A stretch of 64,000 nt of DNA. Origin: Nautilus pompilius (taxonomy: Eukaryota; Mollusca; Cephalopoda; Nautilida; Nautilidae). Below are positions 53,566 to 64,000 of this stretch, piece by piece (the stretch's first letter is position 1; each line of letters opens with the position of its first letter). The notes beneath the pieces were generated by a model. That model worked only from the letters and a program-made list of their open reading frames with translations, did no database searches and had not been told where the DNA came from. The translations under genes and the position numbers were made by a program. Where the stretch lies: the NCBI GenBank assembly GCA_018389105.1, contig JACATO010001426.1, positions 806,001-870,000 on the forward strand, in the 5' to 3' direction.

Positions 53566-56500
53566 GATTACAGCAGCACAGGATTAGACATTCGATACCA
53601 GTAACGGAGTCAAATCAACGCATATCTGTTTTAATATTGCTACATCGAGAACCGTTTTAGGCAGCCATTATTAAAGTAAGTATGGAGGGTATCTTACTTA
53701 GCTTTTTTATTTACCCGATATGGGATTTATGGGATAACTGAGTGAACAAATAAAACTGCGAATGTTGATTAAAACGCTTCCAGTAAGCTAGCACAGTATT
53801 ACTTTAATTTACACGAATTTAAAGTAACACTATTAACTTTTTATACCAAAAATTTCTTATGCACCGTATGGTTTGAAGACGCACCTCTTCATCCTCCTAC
53901 CGGCCAAGTTCGGCGGCGACAGAGAGCTTGTGACTGATGAGGATGGACACCGCCCGTTTGTCTCTGCTAACGTTTCATACAGCAGCATTTTTTTTAAAAA
54001 AAATTGTGTACTTTATGATAAATATCGTTAGACTTTTTGCTTGATTTATATTTATCAGTAATATTCAATATGTAAGAGACGAAAATATGACCAAAATCAT
54101 TTGCAATTTTTTATATTCGCTAATACCTTTATATGCTCTCGCGTCCGTAGCTACGTGAGTGCTGACAGTCGAGAGTTGGGCCGGCCGTCTCCGTGTAAGG
54201 AATATGCATGAATAGATGTAATTTATACTGAGTGGTATGAGTGGGTAATAAATACTCTGTGAATGAATAAGTGTGCATCAACACGTGTTTCAGACATTTG
54301 GTGTTGAAATTAGAAATGAGAGAAGGTCGGTCACTTGACTTGGTCGTTACAAGACGACGGGAAGCTGGTCTATTCGGTGATGTTATCTTTTGGGTAACGT
54401 TCTTATGCGTAAATCTATTCCTCTTAAACTTTTATTAATAAACAAAGGATACAAACGATTAAATGTTTGGCTGCCAGTCTTTCTTATTGATGTGGTTTTT
54501 AGTTGCCCACAGGGTTAAGATGAAAGGAGGAAAAGGTTTCATTGCATGGTGTTGCGACTCCAGTAGCATCACAGAAGCCGGTCTGCTCGACCGCCACAGC
54601 CACGGGGTAGCAGGACGGCAATTTTCTTCCATTGAAGACTCAAAAATACTAAATTATGTAACAGTGTGGAAGACAAACCCCTGTTTACTCTGTTCTAACA
54701 GGTTTGAAATACAAGAATTTGACTTGCACGCCGTTTTCTAGGAAAGCATCTCCCGTGTAAATCAGGAGAGCACTGTATACGTAATTCGCTTTGAATTCTT
54801 CCACAAACGGCTTAATACTGAATAAGACGGCTAAATATTCTAGCAGCATTTTCCACTTCTGTGAGAGTTTAGATATCTAATTTGTGAAGACAGAATGTTG
54901 TTTCGTAAAAACAAAAACAACAACAACAAGTCGACATGTTTTAAAGCTGAACTACGAATCCTGATTTCCTTGTAGCGTGTTCATTATTTCCGCTATTTTC
55001 TAAGGAATTAAGTAAAGAACCTCGATCCGGAATGAATACAGAAGGGTTAATGATTTTATAATCTGTGGAAAGAAAGAGGCAAGAACAGCTAAACTAGTGA
55101 TGGCTTACTGGTAGATTAGGTGGTCTTAGCCCCGAGAAAATTCTCGTTAGAAAACTCATCTCCTGCCGTTCTCTGAATAAGAGAAATAATCAGCGTCCAT
55201 GCACTTTGTAATTAATGTCCCGCCGGGCTACGAGATGAGGGGGGGAGGGCATTATATTCTTTTACTGATGATAATAAATTCCCTTTCTCTGCATCATAAG
55301 AAAAATATCGCGTCGTCCGCTAATCGCCTGGCGTTATATCCACAGATTTGTGGCCGGATGTTCTTGTTGTTGTTTATATTTTTAATTGGTAGAGTGAAAA
55401 TATAGAAACCTTCGAGATTAAAGAATCTGGCGAAACCTATAAAAAAAATTTTTTTTAAAAAAAACATCTATTTTTTTAAATTTTTTTTATAGTTTTTAGT
55501 TCGTTTTACGTCGTCTGGGATCCACGACAGCATCGACTTCTGTCTTTGGTGTCTTTTGTAGGTTTGGCGTTCTTCGCCAACGGCGTGTTATACGAGTCTG
55601 GAATTGGCTGTGACGCGGCTGATATCAAAGGAAGATCAGAAACGTCCCGACAGCTTCTAGAACATAAAGGATGGAACTGCCGGTCCCCGGCTGGGACTCT
55701 CCATCGGGGGAGGGGAGAAAAAAATGGTTCTCTGTACACGCGAGCTTACGCGGACCGTTGAGGAATTTATATTTTTTAAGGGTTTTTTTTTTTTAGTTTA
55801 CGTTTTCCAAAAGAAAAGAATGAAAGAGAGAGAAATTGGCTCGTGGTGAGGAGCAGGATCAATGGTGAAGATTCATCCGCCGGAAAGAGCGGGAAAAAAC
55901 CATTAAAGTTCACGTCGTGCTTTGGCAGAAAATAATCGCTCCGACTTTGTGTATTTCGAAATATAAAACACACTAATTATTTCCTGGAGGACTACGATTT
56001 ATTTTTCCGAGTTTGGCCTTTTGATACCATCATAGAGGGACATCTATACTTCATCCTATGAATGCTACAGCGGTATCGTCGGCAACCATAGGAGAACATG
56101 AAACATCTCAGACAAAGTTCGAAAAAAGTAACGGTATTCATTTATTGATGAGCAGATTTGTAACTAAGCCGTTGGCGATGCTTATTGTTTCAATCCTGAA
56201 TATTACCAATATAGATGAAGGAACGCAAATTAAAGATATCAACATAGAGATGCCGCGTATGACACTGTTGTTTCAGCTTAAATGTTTGTTTGTTTTTTTT
56301 GATGATCTGTTCTTTCAGTCAGAGATGTATCGCCAACTTAAAATCTGATAAGCTTCTTCTTCTTCGAGTCTGTCGGCCCCTAGACATCTAACAGAGAAAA
56401 CGTCAGCTTTTCTAAGCCAAGCAGAGGGTGACTGGCACCGAGCCGGTCACCCCATCTTATAAGCTGGCACACACACAAGCCGCAGCCAAATTCCCGTTAT

Positions 56501-58799
56501 CTGTATATTAGGCTGAATTTTTAGTTTTTAATCGAGGATTTTTCCTCTGTCTGAGAAGTTTTCGTTGAAAACGAACAGAATCCTGCTCCAAAAATTGTCG
56601 AAATTTACTTATTATGCCAATGCTATCCGCCATATGTTGTTGTTGTTGTTGTTTTGATACATCTAAGCTTTGTGCATCAAAATTTGAGAGAATATATATA
56701 ATTTACGTATATTTTTAATATACATAATTCTGCAGTGTGTTATAAAAATCATGTTTTTTTTTATTTTAAAATGATGCAGTAGTTAAAAACTGGTGAGGGT
56801 CCTGCTCTTCATCAGCTCAGCGCTATTCTTAGAACCCGGGATTATTTAGAAAGCTTCCTCTCGTCAGCTCCGTGGATAATTCTACTTGTAGAAAAAGGAA
56901 TATATAATTACATTCTTTTTGTTGGTATTAGGTAATTGTTTGCCGGGAATACTCTTTTTAGTTCGGCACGCAGCCGACCGTTCTGATGTTTGTTCCACGT
57001 GTGCTGGAGGATATTTGAGATCTGGTTGCCATATTGAACCGACCAGAATAAACAACAGATGAAAGTCAAAAGGGATTATGGCCGCCATTGATTTTCCTGG
57101 CGGAATTCATTAGTTTATTGCAAAGACCGAGATAGGTAAAATAACAACTTCGTGTTTGGATAACAAATAAGGTACTACGGTTTTAGGAGAAATAACAGAC
57201 GCTCTTTAAATGTTTGATCATCGTCTAGGCAAAAATAGTTGGCATAAAAATAAAATAAGATTTGTTAAATTATTTATATTGAGTTTCCAATTATAAAGAG
57301 GAAGTTCAACTTCTAAAGAAGTTCCAAAATTGTCTTCATGAAGAATTAGCATTCATAATTACTGAATCTTAAACAGTTTAATTTAAATTGGCATTTTATT
57401 CTTTTCTGATTTTATTTCGCTAAGTAATACAATTTTAATATTATGAAGATTGTTACTTCTCACATTATTATTCAGAACTCAGCTAAAAATCTAATCTAAA
57501 AAAAAAATGGCGCCTGAACGCTTGTGTCGTCGTTTATAGTCTGCCGACCCCGGTACTAAAAGGCGCTTATTGCACTAGAATTAGGATGATAGAGATAGTA
57601 GCGATCTAATGATGTTTTTGGAGGGAGGGACAGAAACAGCAGCACACTGCAGTTAGACGGGCGGGTTGCTTTGATGTAGTGTGGAAATCTCAAGAGATTT
57701 ATGCCCTGAATACGAGAGAGATTTTGTAAATCTTTTCCCCGCGTAACAGCGCGCGCAGTCTGTCTGACTTCCGGGCAAAGCGCACGGTCATTGCAAGGAA
57801 GCCGAGTACCTCGCACTACGTCACCTCTGAACCACCCGATCGATTGGCCGAGGACTATCTGATGGTGGATCGCTGTTCCTGAGATGCGATGTTCCTGCTC
57901 GTACCTCGTGCTCCCGAGTCACCTCCACAGAGGTACGCATCTTGACTGTGTTAATATTCCCACTATTGTCTATAGCGATTCCGATCCTTGCCAGATGTGC
58001 CTGCACTGGCAGCCTCACTCCTGAACTCACCAGCCAAACGCCTTTAGTTCACACACGAATCAGCTAACCCGTGCACATCCATGCGTGTATGTGACCATGT
58101 TGCCGTGTTACAGGAGACACTGTTACCGAAACATCTCCCATTAAGCTTGAGGAATAATTTACAATCGGGGTCCACAATTATGGCCACCCGAATAAGGCTT
58201 CCGCCGCCACGCGAGTTTTCACAGCATCACAGAATGTTCGCTACAAAGAAACTAAAACCTATGTTACATTATCTTTTGTTCCTGACCAAATTCCCCTACC
58301 TCCCTTTCGACGCCATTCGAAATAAATTTCCATCGGATCTCGTCTCTTGGAGTTTCTTCCATTCATATCTCGACGTCTTTTTAACACGAAGTGGGGCTTT
58401 TGTGCACATTAGACTAAGAAAGACATCGCCTGGACGGGTAATACGAAAACCACCGGTACGTCCAGAAGCTGCACTTCCGACTGTCCGAAAACATGCTCCG
58501 GCTATCCTATGAGAGCATCATTTACGAGGCGCTAAAAATAAACAACAAAAACAAGAAAACAACAGGCATGACGTCATCAAAACTTGCTGACGTCCTACAG
58601 GTTGTTACTTCTATTCGAAATTTAGAGCTTAGTCTAAGTGTGAAAAAGAATATTATTGAATTCTATTATGGCCTTTAGCTTGCCTGAGATTCTGTACATA
58701 AAATAACAGAGATATCAGATATCTATTTAAAGACATTAAGAACCTGTCCTCATTACGATAAAATTATACCTGTGCTGTCAAATGCCGTGATAGCTTGCG
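53566..58799. other. Unassigned DNA with GC-richer patches
   Basis: No recognised gene. It includes an A/T inverted repeat (55437-55492). A 143-codon + frame (58081-58512) lies in a GC-richer patch and has no recognised domain, signal peptide or splice context. Confidence 0.5.
55437..55492. repeat. A/T-only inverted repeat
   Basis: CTATAAAAAAAATTTT.. at the left and ..AAATTTTTTTTATAG at the right form arms of about 20-25 bp around ACATC. The arms differ only in the length of a T run. It could extrude as a hairpin, or be the remains of a small palindromic element. Confidence 0.6.
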
Positions 58800-59065
58800 A
58801 TTTTCTCAAGTTTAATAAGACTTGAAGACGTCGTGGAGGAACGGAGCTCGCCCTGTCTGACTTTCGGATAGTTTTTACCGCCATATATTTCTCGGCACGA
58901 CTGGAGCAAGCGGATGGAGGCCGCTCGTAGGAATGGTGAATCTTTTCGAAGGATAAATCGGAGCTCCGGTAAGCAAGCACGTAACATAACTCGCCTCTAT
59001 CGCCTCACACAGCTGCAGAAAGTACCGGAAATAGACAGGTGGATCCCTTAAAACCTCGAATTATA

Positions 59066-59218
59066 ATGCAGCATCATGACCAACGGAAACGGTTACAGGA
59101 ACTTTATCGCTGTATCCAACGGGCTGAAATCAGACAACACAAGGTAGATGAGGACGACGTACCAAACGGCGGCGGCGTGCAGACAGAAGTATACTTAACT
59201 ACTCAGATTTTCGGTTAA
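59066..59218 (+). other. Small open frame of 50 codons, candidate first exon
   Basis: ATG at 59066 opens a frame of 50 codons to TAA at 59216-59218. It starts MQHHDQRKRLQELYRC and continues with a charged stretch, EIRQHKVDEDD, and a Gly run. A second ATG at 59076 opens another frame (MTNGNGYRNFIAVSN...) that reaches an AAG|GTAGAT donor-like site at about 59146. The patch from about 58790 to 59190 is richer in G+C than its surroundings and could be a 5' exon with promoter. No homology is recognised for either frame. Confidence 0.22.
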
Positions 59219-59752
59219 TGCCCTTTTCTCTGAAGACTCAAGATTCAGTTCGCCATTTACCAATGGCAAGTTCCTGGTTTTCGCTGTTACCGCAATCTGT
59301 TTTCAGATTGTTGCCAGACGCATTTGGCGGTATCATCGTATAATTAATCGATTGCTGTAAGCTCTAATTCTTCAGTCAAGTGTAAGTTTAGAACTGGATT
59401 GCACACTAAAATTTTTCATATCCTGATGGTGGTGACACAAAAAGATTTTCAAAATATAGGTACCTTAATTAGCTCTGCTAACAACGTAGCGGAAGATTCC
59501 TGATTAATATACGCAACACATGACTAATATTCTTCAGCTTACCTGAAACATAGGACGGTGAGAGGCCCTTGTATTTTAATTAGTATAAAGGTAGGTAACC
59601 ATATTTTTTTGTGATTTTACAATTTGCAGAGAAATCTTGTACTTCCAAGAAATTCCTGCAAGTCGACAAGCAGAGCAAAAGGTAAAAAAAACAAACAAAA
59701 CCGACAAAATGAAAAAGCTACAATATAAGCGAGGATTGTTTATATGTCAAGC

Positions 59753-61257
59753 CAGTGACGTAACCAAGTGAGGTGCTTGGGGGTTCATTCCCCCCTACCC
59801 CTTGAATCTTGCCACTATTTTTTTTTTTCGTTACTCAAACTTGAAAAAAAATATTAGTACCGTATTTGTTGAAGTTGGATATTCTTATAATTAATATTTG
59901 AATATAATAGCAATGTTCAAGAATTTAAAAATTAAAAAAAAAACGTATTGTTAAAAGGAGATCTGTATGAATGATAATAAGATTAAACACTGGCAGATCT
60001 AAAATCGATCCAAACAGATGTTATAATCACTTACTTTATTAGGCAATCATTTGAAAGGCTCCGTCCAACTTTTATTGTTTTGGTAACTATTGGGTACTTC
60101 CGTGTTCTACTACGACCTTTCAGCGACCGAGGTCAAACAGACCTTGGTTATTGAAGGCGAACAAAGAGATTTTCCAGATTTTAGGTTACTTGAAATTTCT
60201 CTGCCATTCGTAACTAACAAATTAAATCGGCTCCAGACCGGATCTTCGTCGATCTTAAGAAAGACAGCCAGAACAACTCGAATCCAGTCAGTCCGTAGTC
60301 TAACGACATTTAACTTTATTGAATAGAAAAAACTCCAGATATCAATAAAATTATTAAAGAGTTAGCCAAACATCCATCAAGACATTTTTTCGGTAATGGA
60401 TTTATTTTTATCATTCTCTTAAAATAGAGTTTATGATCATGAATAAAATAATTGCTTGTATACTTGTCTTTTTCTTATATTTCTTTAGATAATAGGCCAC
60501 TGGAACTGACACTAGTTTGATGATAGATTACGAAACATTTAAACAAATAAAGTGTCTAACGTGGCATAATATCGCTCTCTATGATCTAAACTAGAGACCT
60601 GTATGGGTACGGGCTAAACATTTTAGTTCCTTTACGGATATGGGACGGTTATGTGCTTCTATCGCATGATTTAGTTTGTAATCTCTGAAATAATTTTGAT
60701 GAAACTAGTTACGGGGTGCTACAGCAAAATGGCTCGCTTTTGGCGTCATAAAACCTGGAAATAGTGTGGTGAGATGATTAAAAGCAGATGTTTGCCCGCC
60801 CTAATCTCACTACTCGGTGACATCAGGCATTTCTGCGCGGCTCTCCCTATATTGTAGCGTTTGACTGCTACTTGTAACTGTTGCGCAGCCTCGGTCAACT
60901 CTATTTAAGGAACAGTGGGATGGAATGAGCCTCAATGATTAAAACAGGTGTTTGTAAATAATTCAGTGACCATGAGGGCGGTAATGGATTCTTCTGCCAA
61001 TTTCGTTTTGCAGCACTTTGCTACAATTGCATGCAATTGCCGTTTGATTTTAAAGCGCTGTAAAAGTTCTCGGAACGGGCTCATTATTAATAACTGAACG
61101 GGCTGAGCTGGAATTAATGAAAGCAAGCGAACCGGACCTGACACGGGTTTTAAATTTAAAAAAAAAACAATAGATATTAAATTTTATTTTATTTTACCAC
61201 TTCGGACCACTAAAGAAATCGTTACATCCCCTTTACAATATCTTGGCTACGCCGCTG
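59753..61257. mobile_element. hAT-like DNA transposon, 1.5 kb, both ends and 8 bp target duplication present
   Basis: The left end reads CAGTGACGTAACCAAG and the right end, reverse-complemented, reads CAGCGGCGTAGCCAAG, 13 of 16 identical. The flanking octamers are tgtcaagc (59745-59752) and tgtcgagc (61258-61265), 7 of 8 identical. CAG.G..GTA.C ends with 8 bp duplications are typical of hAT elements. Just inside the left end a short GC stem (GGGGG...CCCCC near 59785-59807) occurs. The interior has no recognised transposase; a 78-codon + frame (60090-60326) and a GC-richer part (about 60700-61130) are not identified. It appears nonautonomous. Confidence 0.8.
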
Positions 61258-61265
61258 TGTCGAGC

Positions 61266-63104
61266 TGAACACTTTACCCAGCGCTCGTCCATCTCTTGGC
61301 TAAGCTTTACTGTGCGGAGACACCGCGATTTCTTTACATATTACTTAACATAATTTAGCTAGGTTACGTGCCAGTAAATATCCCGGACCTATCATCTTTC
61401 ACTTAGCTGCTAATTGCAGTCTTTAATGTCGCTTGCCTGCGATCCGCTTAGCAATCAGATAATTACGTTCGTTGGTATTTCTCAAGGGTTAAAGTAATGC
61501 TTTAATTTTCGATCTGCAACAGCAACAGGAAAAAGAACAGATATGATTGCCACACTGTCTCGCAATGTAATTTCACTGATGCGAGAGAAAGGTTACCTCC
61601 ATTTTTGTGTAAGTGATACTCGCTGTCAAAGATCAGCTCTTTTCTGGTTAGATTGCAGAGTACAATGAGAAATAGTGAAACGAAATATCTGTACGGAAGA
61701 GCCAGGTAAAAAAAATTATGTCTCCAGCCAATTAAACATCGTCGATTTTAGATAGACTTAAAACTGAGCCGCCATATTTTAAATCGACAGTTTTCTACAG
61801 CAGGTTTAACAAATATCTGCAAATTTATATTGTGGAATGGTAAACAAACAGACAGGAATCAAAAAAACGAAATGCACAATAAAGAAGAAAAAAAAACAGT
61901 TATAGATAATTTTCTGGTAAGAAATAAATATCATTCAGTGCAGAAACCGACGTTATGCAACTAAGTTTAGAGAGAATACATTAAAGATGTATCGACTGAA
62001 AGAGATTTCTTTAACGGATTCTGTCCGATGAGCGCCATAACCTTCTGTTTACATGGCGCACGGAAACTGATGTTCCTCATTGCAGCGGCATTAGAATTGG
62101 TTAAAACGAAAAACGCTCACTAACCGTTAATCTTAAAAAAAATAAATAAATAAATAATTTTAAATATTAGAGAGGTGCGATTAGAGATACACTTTAGCAG
62201 TATTTTTAGTATAATAAACCAAAAAATAAAGCATGTTGACATTTTAAAAGTTATCGCCCTTTAATAAGAACAAATTTCCTTACGTAATTAAAGTCAGATG
62301 ACGCAATAAAACGTTTCTACGTACGGAATTTCACTTGAAGCAGCCTTGCATCTCTCTGTAAAATTGATACATTTTGTGAAAGTCTAACAGTAGAGAAATC
62401 TAATTCACGGTCGTCCGCTATAATTAATGGTGTGTGTGTGTGATGAATACAGAAAATTTCTGCTTGCAGTTCCGTTTAATGGATGTTTTCAAATCGTTTA
62501 AAGGCGTACATCAAAATGTAATCCATAAATGAGTGAACATTGATGCTGAATTTTAGTTTGAAACAAGATAATCGTTCCTCAGATTTATTCGGTTTGTTAG
62601 TGTTATAATTTTTTTCCCATTGTGTCAGGGAATAACATGAAACTTCTGTAGTCAGTGTGAAGTAAATTTTATACATCACATTTGAACTCATAGTTCCTCA
62701 TCTTTTTATCCATGATATGCTGAGTAAACTGTTTTAAAGAAGAGATACTGAAATACAGTATTCACAAGAATTCATAGATTCCTGTAATGCTATGTAGTTT
62801 ATAAATATTAATAGTATTTTTTAAAATCTGTAAAATATTAGATTCATTCATTTAACATTTATGTTGAGGCGTTCAATAGATAATCTAATAAAGGTGTGTT
62901 TAAATTAATTAAGGGATAATTCCAATGTGTAGACAGCTGCCTGCAGTATCAATAACTGTAGTAATCATGAACATAAATGGGTTAAAGCATCAACTTGGAT
63001 TAATATTTTAAAAAATAATGAAATAAATTGATAGAGATTGTATCAGGCGTAGACTTTTACAGTTGGTACTGATGCTGTTAACTAAGTTATAAGTTAGAAG
63101 TCAA
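61266..63104. other. Unassigned AT-rich DNA
   Basis: Nothing recognised. Confidence 0.5.
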
Positions 63105-63370
63105 ATTGACGACTCGTGAGGCAGTGGTAAACTGCTGGAGGGACAAAAGTTGGGGTTTTCTGTTGAAATCCCGGTCGGGAGAACGCCTCAACTCATCGTA
63201 CATCTCTTGTATGGCTTTTGCTTGCTTATCTTCGATACCGGCCGTCTGGGACTTCTCCCGGTACTTTCCACACCTGAAAATAGGCGTGGAGATACCATGA
63301 GTAATAGGTGGCGTCCTGACCACCATCCAAGAGACCGAACCTCGGTAACCTACCTTTGCTGCGTCTAGCT
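63105..63370 (+). repeat. tRNA-like SINE-type repeat (tentative)
   Basis: The + strand begins CGTGAGGCAGTGGTAAACTG, and about 45 bp later has GTTGAAATCCCGGTCGGGAG, which together resemble A and B boxes of a tRNA-derived SINE. The rest (GC-rich, GGTGGCGTCCTGACCACC and similar) is unlike the AT-rich flanks. Several short frames on both strands cross it but have no domain. Borders are estimates. Confidence 0.45.
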
Positions 63371-64000
63371 GTGAGACGTTTTGCAGGGTTCGCCAAGAAT
63401 ATCAAACTGATGATCATACTTTGCCTTCCTGGCGAGGAGAGAGTTCGTGCAACCGATAATGGCTTCCTTCCTTGAAATAACGATATTAAACAAATTAGAA
63501 AATTTTTTTTAAAGATTGCAAATACAGAAATAATTGTTTACTTTGTTTTTTCTTTAAAATATTAGAACACAGTTTTTCTAGATTTACTAAAAGAATCAGT
63601 CCAAATCCTATGTCTGCAGGAGGATATTAAATCGAAAAGGGCCGAGTTGCCTTATTGTTTTATAAACGACCTGCAGTGAAAAGATACGTGTTACTGATTG
63701 TATAATTTCAAAATTTTTAAAAATTTAAAACCGAAAACCATATATTGCATAATTTCAGGCAGCAATCCACTTTTTTCAAGAATAATACTGTAAATTAATC
63801 TAAGGAAGATAACTCTAAAAAAAAATAGCAAGCAAATTAAATTATGTTTATCTCCCCTGCTTGTTGTTTATGACATCAAAATACCTATGTACTTTCTGCA
63901 TGGTTTGGTACGATTGATAGACACTTATTTGACCGACAACATTTTACCGAAAAAATGTTTTATACCGATAAACGACTGACTACAGCCTTGATTGTCTGAG
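63371..64000. other. Unassigned AT-rich DNA to the window end
   Basis: Nothing recognised. Confidence 0.5.

Noticed and set aside
53437-53620. AG followed by GG AAG TTT, considered as the receptor tail exon (GKF)
   Set aside because: It lies inside a SINE-like repeat more than 31 kb away, and the translated continuation (SWGHSLGWPG...) is not helix 8-like.

Overview
This is a 64 kb piece of an animal nuclear genome. It is AT-rich (roughly 35-37% G+C by eye), gene-poor, and full of microsatellites, decayed DNA transposons and tRNA-headed SINE-like repeats. Coding sequence occurs as short exons with GT..AG introns of about 0.8-1 kb. The single confident gene is a peptide G-protein-coupled receptor of the orexin/allatotropin-receptor type. 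The sort of receptor and the mix of repeats (Tc1-like, hAT-like, pogo/Tigger-like, tRNA SINEs, long CT/AG/CA runs) fit a lophotrochozoan, most likely a mollusc. That assignment is inference; no species-specific marker was recognised.

Layout. 1-19.5 kb: mostly intergenic or upstream-intron DNA. It holds a nonautonomous hAT-like element (81-775), a nearly full-length but decayed Tc1-like transposase (about 2945-3850, +), a hAT terminus plus the C-terminal part of a hAT transposase (4165-4760, +), CA, CT and AG microsatellites, two tRNA-SINE-like repeats, and a second Tc1-like fossil (about 17981-18700, -). 19565-21961: three consecutive + strand exons encode TM3 to TM7 of the receptor, with intron phases that join without conflict. 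The exon or exons for the N-terminus, TM1 and TM2 were not found in the 19.5 kb upstream, so the gene probably begins outside the window. The C-terminal tail is uncertain: the last recognised codons overlap a perfect splice donor, and both a read-through end and two downstream exon candidates are described.

22-48 kb: mainly AT-rich DNA with no recognisable genes. It holds a third Tc1-like fossil (about 25585-25880, -), a minisatellite with alternating 25/23 bp units (31085-31240), an ATT run (41030-41096), and a complete-looking 605 bp pogo/Tigger-like element with TA duplications that keeps the start of a transposase helix-turn-helix (47412-48016). 48-64 kb: a compact array of three perfect TGACGTCA palindromes at 21-22 bp spacing (48689-48739), SINE-like repeats, and a 1.5 kb hAT-like element with matching ends and an 8 bp target duplication (59753-61257) whose interior is not understood.

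Apart from the receptor no multi-gene system, operon, RNA gene, CRISPR array or obviously new system is visible. The observations most worth following are the receptor's ambiguous 3' end, the TGACGTCA array, and the unexplained interior of the 59.7 kb element.
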